DNA of 6,164 bases from the NCBI GenBank assembly GCA_019428955.1, contig JAHYJF010000212.1, forward strand, positions 1-6,164. The letters are read 5' to 3'. A program made the position numbers and the translations under genes. The notes beneath the pieces are model-generated. The model saw nothing but the letters and a program-made list of their open reading frames with translations. It searched no databases and was not told the origin of the DNA. Source of the DNA: Burkholderiaceae bacterium. GTDB taxonomy: Bacteria > Pseudomonadota > Gammaproteobacteria > Burkholderiales > Burkholderiaceae_E. Shown here in pieces: positions 3,991 through 6,164 of the stretch (position 1 is its first letter; the number at the start of each line of letters is the position of its first letter).

Positions 3991-6164
3991 GAAACGCGTA
4001 TCCGTCCGCCTCGTGGCGGAAGGCGGCCGTCAGGTGCGCGCTGAGCTCGAGGGTGTGGGCACCGCAGGCGCGCGCGGCTTTGGCCGTCTTTCGCGCGAGA
4101 TGGATCTGGCCAATGCCCGCGTCGCCGCCTTCGCCCGCCGTGCCACGCTGGCCGCCGCTGCCGCCACGGCCGCGCTGGCCGTCGCCGGGGCCGCGATGAT
4201 CCGCTCGGGCCTGCAAACGGTGGATGCGCAGGCCAAGCTTGCGGCCTCGCTCGGCACGACCGTGGCCAGTATTCAGGTGCTGGAACGCGCGGGCGATCTG
4301 GCGGGCGTGTCGATGGGTCAGGTCGAACAGGCCACCGTGCAGCTGACGCGGCGGCTGAGCCAGGCGGCGGCGGGGACCGGCCCTGCCGTGGACGCCCTGC
4401 GCCGCCTGCGGCTCTCGGCCGAGGATCTGCAACGCCTGCCGCTTGATGCGCGCATCGCCACCATTCAGGAGGCGCTGGGCCAGTTTGTCCCCGAGGCCGA
4501 GCGCGCCGCTGTCGCCTCGCAGCTCTTCGGCGACCGGGCAGCGCTGGTGTTCACGCGCATCGACACGGCCACCTTGCGCCAGGCGACCGAGGACGTGCTT
4601 GCCTTCGGGGTGGTGGTCTCGGAGGCTGACGCCAGCCAGATCCAGCGCACCAATGACGCGATCTCGCGGCTGGGGCTGATCTGGCGCGGGGTCTCGAACC
4701 AGCTGGCGGTGGCGGCGGCCCCGGCGCTGGAGGCGGTGGCCAATGCGCTGGCCGCCGTTGCGCGCACCACCGGGCCGCTGGGGACTGCGATCAAGGCGCT
4801 TTTTGACAACATCGGACGGTTGGCCTCCATCGCCGCCACCTTTGCCACCCTCATGGCCGGGCGCTGGGTGGCCGGGCTGGCAGCGGCGGCGCTCTCGGTG
4901 CGCGGGCTGGCCACGGCACTGGTCGTGCTGCGTGGAGCCCTGATCCGCACCGGCATCGGCGCGCTGATTGTGGGCGCGGGCGAGCTGGTGTTCCAGTTCA
5001 CACGGCTGGTCGCGGGCGCGGGCGGCGTGGGCGAATCGTTCCGGCTGCTGGGGGATCTGGCCCGGGAGGTCTGGTCGCGGATGGGGCTGGTGCTCGACGC
5101 CGCCCTTGCCAATATGGCGGCGGGCTGGGAGGAGCTGAAGGCGTCTGGTCTTTCAGCACTTGAGGGCACCATCGCAGGCCTGGTGCGTTTCGGCGACCGG
5201 ACGGCGGCGATCTTTCAGGGGGCATTTGACGCGGCTGTTGCGATCTGGGGCGGACTGCCCCGCGCCATCGGCGACTTTGCGTTTCAGGCTGCGAACGGGC
5301 TGATCTCCGGCGTCGAGGCGATGCTGAACGGCGTCGTCACCCGCATCAACCGCTTCATCGACGGCTTGAATGCCGCGCTGGCGCTGCTGCCGGAATGGGC
5401 GACCGGCGAGGGCGGCGTGCGGATCGGCACGCTGGATCCTGTCGGGCTGGGCCGGATCGGCAATCCGTTTGAAGGGGCAGCCACCGCTGCCGGGACCGCT
5501 GCGGCGGATGCCTTCTCTGCCGCGCTGTCGCGCAGCTTTCTCAACCCCCCCGACCTTGGCCTCGGCGCGATGGCGGATGATGCCCGCGCCCGCGCCGATG
5601 GGTTCCGCGAGGCGGCGGGCATGCTGGCCGATGCCGCCGGTCGGCCACTCGCCAGTTTGCAGGCGCTGCGCGATGCCATGACCGGCAGCGGGGCAGAGGC
5701 AGAGGCCTCACTGGCCAAAGCCGACGCCGCCGCTAAGCTGAGCGAGGAACTTGAAAACACGCGCCGCGCCGCCGGGGGTGCCGGGGCTGCTGGCCGCGCC
5801 GCCGGGACCGCGACCGCTGAGGGCGCAAAAACCGCCCTGACCGGCTGGGCCGCCGTCACCGCCACGCTGGCCGACTATGCCGCCAAGGCCCGCGACATTG
5901 GCGGCGACATAGGTCAGGCGCTGGTCGGGGCCTTCCAGAGCGCCGAGAATGCGGTGGGCAATTTCGTCAAGACCGGCAAGCTCGACTTCGGCGATCTGGT
6001 CACCTCGATGATCGCCGATCTGGCCAAGCTGGCGGCGCGACGCTTCATTCTCGGGCCCATCGCCAATGCGCTCTCCGGCGCGCTGGGCGGTGCGGGCGGG
6101 CTTTTTGCCAGCATCCTGCACGCCGGCGGCGGCGTCGGGTCCCCGGGCCCCGGTCGCATGGTGC
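3983..6164 (+). CDS. phage tail tape measure protein, 3' end beyond the window
   Basis: At least 727 residues with no stop before the window ends. ATG 3983 is preceded by AAGGGAG (3971-3977) with 5-base spacing. The protein sets tail length, sits inside the tail tube, and helps DNA pass the host envelope. The N-terminus (AEKRVSVRLVAEGG) is followed by a helical, charged region and an Ala-rich hydrophobic helix (about 50-68). QTVDAQAKLAASLGTTVASIQVLERAGDLAGVS (two helices, about 75-110) is typical of tape measure N-terminal regions. A hydrophobic stretch (about 282-345) fits the membrane-interacting part. An Ala/Gly linker at about 595-625 precedes a segment (about 637-707; GAFQSAENAVGNFVKTGKLD, then DLVTSMIADLAKLAARRF) that resembles the lambda tape measure C-terminal domain, ending in HAGGGVG. 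The start overlaps the last 8 bases of the displaced chaperone fragment. GC-rich codon use matches the other tail genes. Confidence 0.9.
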   Translation, partial: MAEKRVSVRLVAEGGRQVRAELEGVGTAGARGFGRLSREMDLANARVAAFARRATLAAAAATAALAVAGAAMIRSGLQTVDAQAKLAASLGTTVASIQVLERAGDLAGVSMGQVEQATVQLTRRLSQAAAGTGPAVDALRRLRLSAEDLQRLPLDARIATIQEALGQFVPEAERAAVASQLFGDRAALVFTRIDTATLRQATEDVLAFGVVVSEADASQIQRTNDAISRLGLIWRGVSNQLAVAAAPALEAVANALAAVARTTGPLGTAIKALFDNIGRLASIAATFATLMAGRWVAGLAAAALSVRGLATALVVLRGALIRTGIGALIVGAGELVFQFTRLVAGAGGVGESFRLLGDLAREVWSRMGLVLDAALANMAAGWEELKASGLSALEGTIAGLVRFGDRTAAIFQGAFDAAVAIWGGLPRAIGDFAFQAANGLISGVEAMLNGVVTRINRFIDGLNAALALLPEWATGEGGVRIGTLDPVGLGRIGNPFEGAATAAGTAAADAFSAALSRSFLNPPDLGLGAMADDARARADGFREAAGMLADAAGRPLASLQALRDAMTGSGAEAEASLAKADAAAKLSEELENTRRAAGGAGAAGRAAGTATAEGAKTALTGWAAVTATLADYAAKARDIGGDIGQALVGAFQSAENAVGNFVKTGKLDFGDLVTSMIADLAKLAARRFILGPIANALSGALGGAGGLFASILHAGGGVGSPGPGRMV

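Noticed and set aside
4465..5172. 235-codon minus-strand frame within the tape measure gene
   Set aside because: Ser/Ala/Arg-rich antisense shadow of a continuous + strand gene with clear tape measure features.
1..6164. CRISPR array, tRNA or rRNA genes
   Set aside because: No regularly spaced repeats, no cloverleaf-like sequence and no rRNA segments were seen on either strand.

Overview
The window looks like part of a prophage, or a phage-derived tail cluster, in a high-GC alphaproteobacterium, most probably of the Rhodobacteraceae (Rhodobacter/Paracoccus type). This placement rests on the GC-rich codon use and on tail proteins resembling those of siphophage-like prophages of that group. It was made by eye, without a database search. 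All real genes are on the + strand.

Layout: (1) Bases 1-780 are clearly less GC-rich. They hold a small P-loop kinase-like gene (192-695) that is not a phage structural gene, with non-coding DNA on both sides. (2) Bases 781-2163 are siphophage tail genes: a probable tail terminator/completion protein (781-1203) and the tail tube protein (from 1228). (3) Bases 2163-3328 are a complete IS110-group insertion sequence. It has a 310-residue DEDD/serine recombinase (2382-3314) and, between its left end and that gene, a strongly structured region that I read as its bridge RNA (about 2180-2381). (4) From 3333 onward the tail operon resumes with a tail assembly chaperone (3333-3770), a lambda G/GT-like -1 frameshift extension (to 3907), and a tape measure gene (3983 to beyond the window end) that has no stop inside the window.

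Main result: the IS110 element can be read as an RNA-guided recombination system from sequence alone. Three RNA domains abut without linkers: a 14-bp 5' stem-loop (2203-2239), a target-binding loop (2240-2301) and a donor-binding loop (2302-2380). In the donor loop, AACGGATAC (2319-2327) copies the right end of the element, and GACAAG (2358-2363) is the reverse complement of CTTGTC at the left end. These fix a CT core at both junctions (2163-2164 and 3327-3328). Removing the element rejoins the tail tube gene as ...NDVETY-stop, with TGATG overlapping the start of the chaperone gene. In the target loop, the strand 2281-2290 pairs with that reconstructed site in 9 of 10 positions, two of them wobbles. 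The circular junction would also create a promoter for the RNA.

Second result: the chaperone gene carries a textbook -1 frameshift signal, A AAA AAC at 3671-3677, followed after 8 nt by a 12-bp stem-loop. It leads into an open frame with no usual start codon (ATG, GTG or TTG). That frame appears to be cut short at 3905 relative to a further 28 codons in the next frame, suggesting a one-base deletion.
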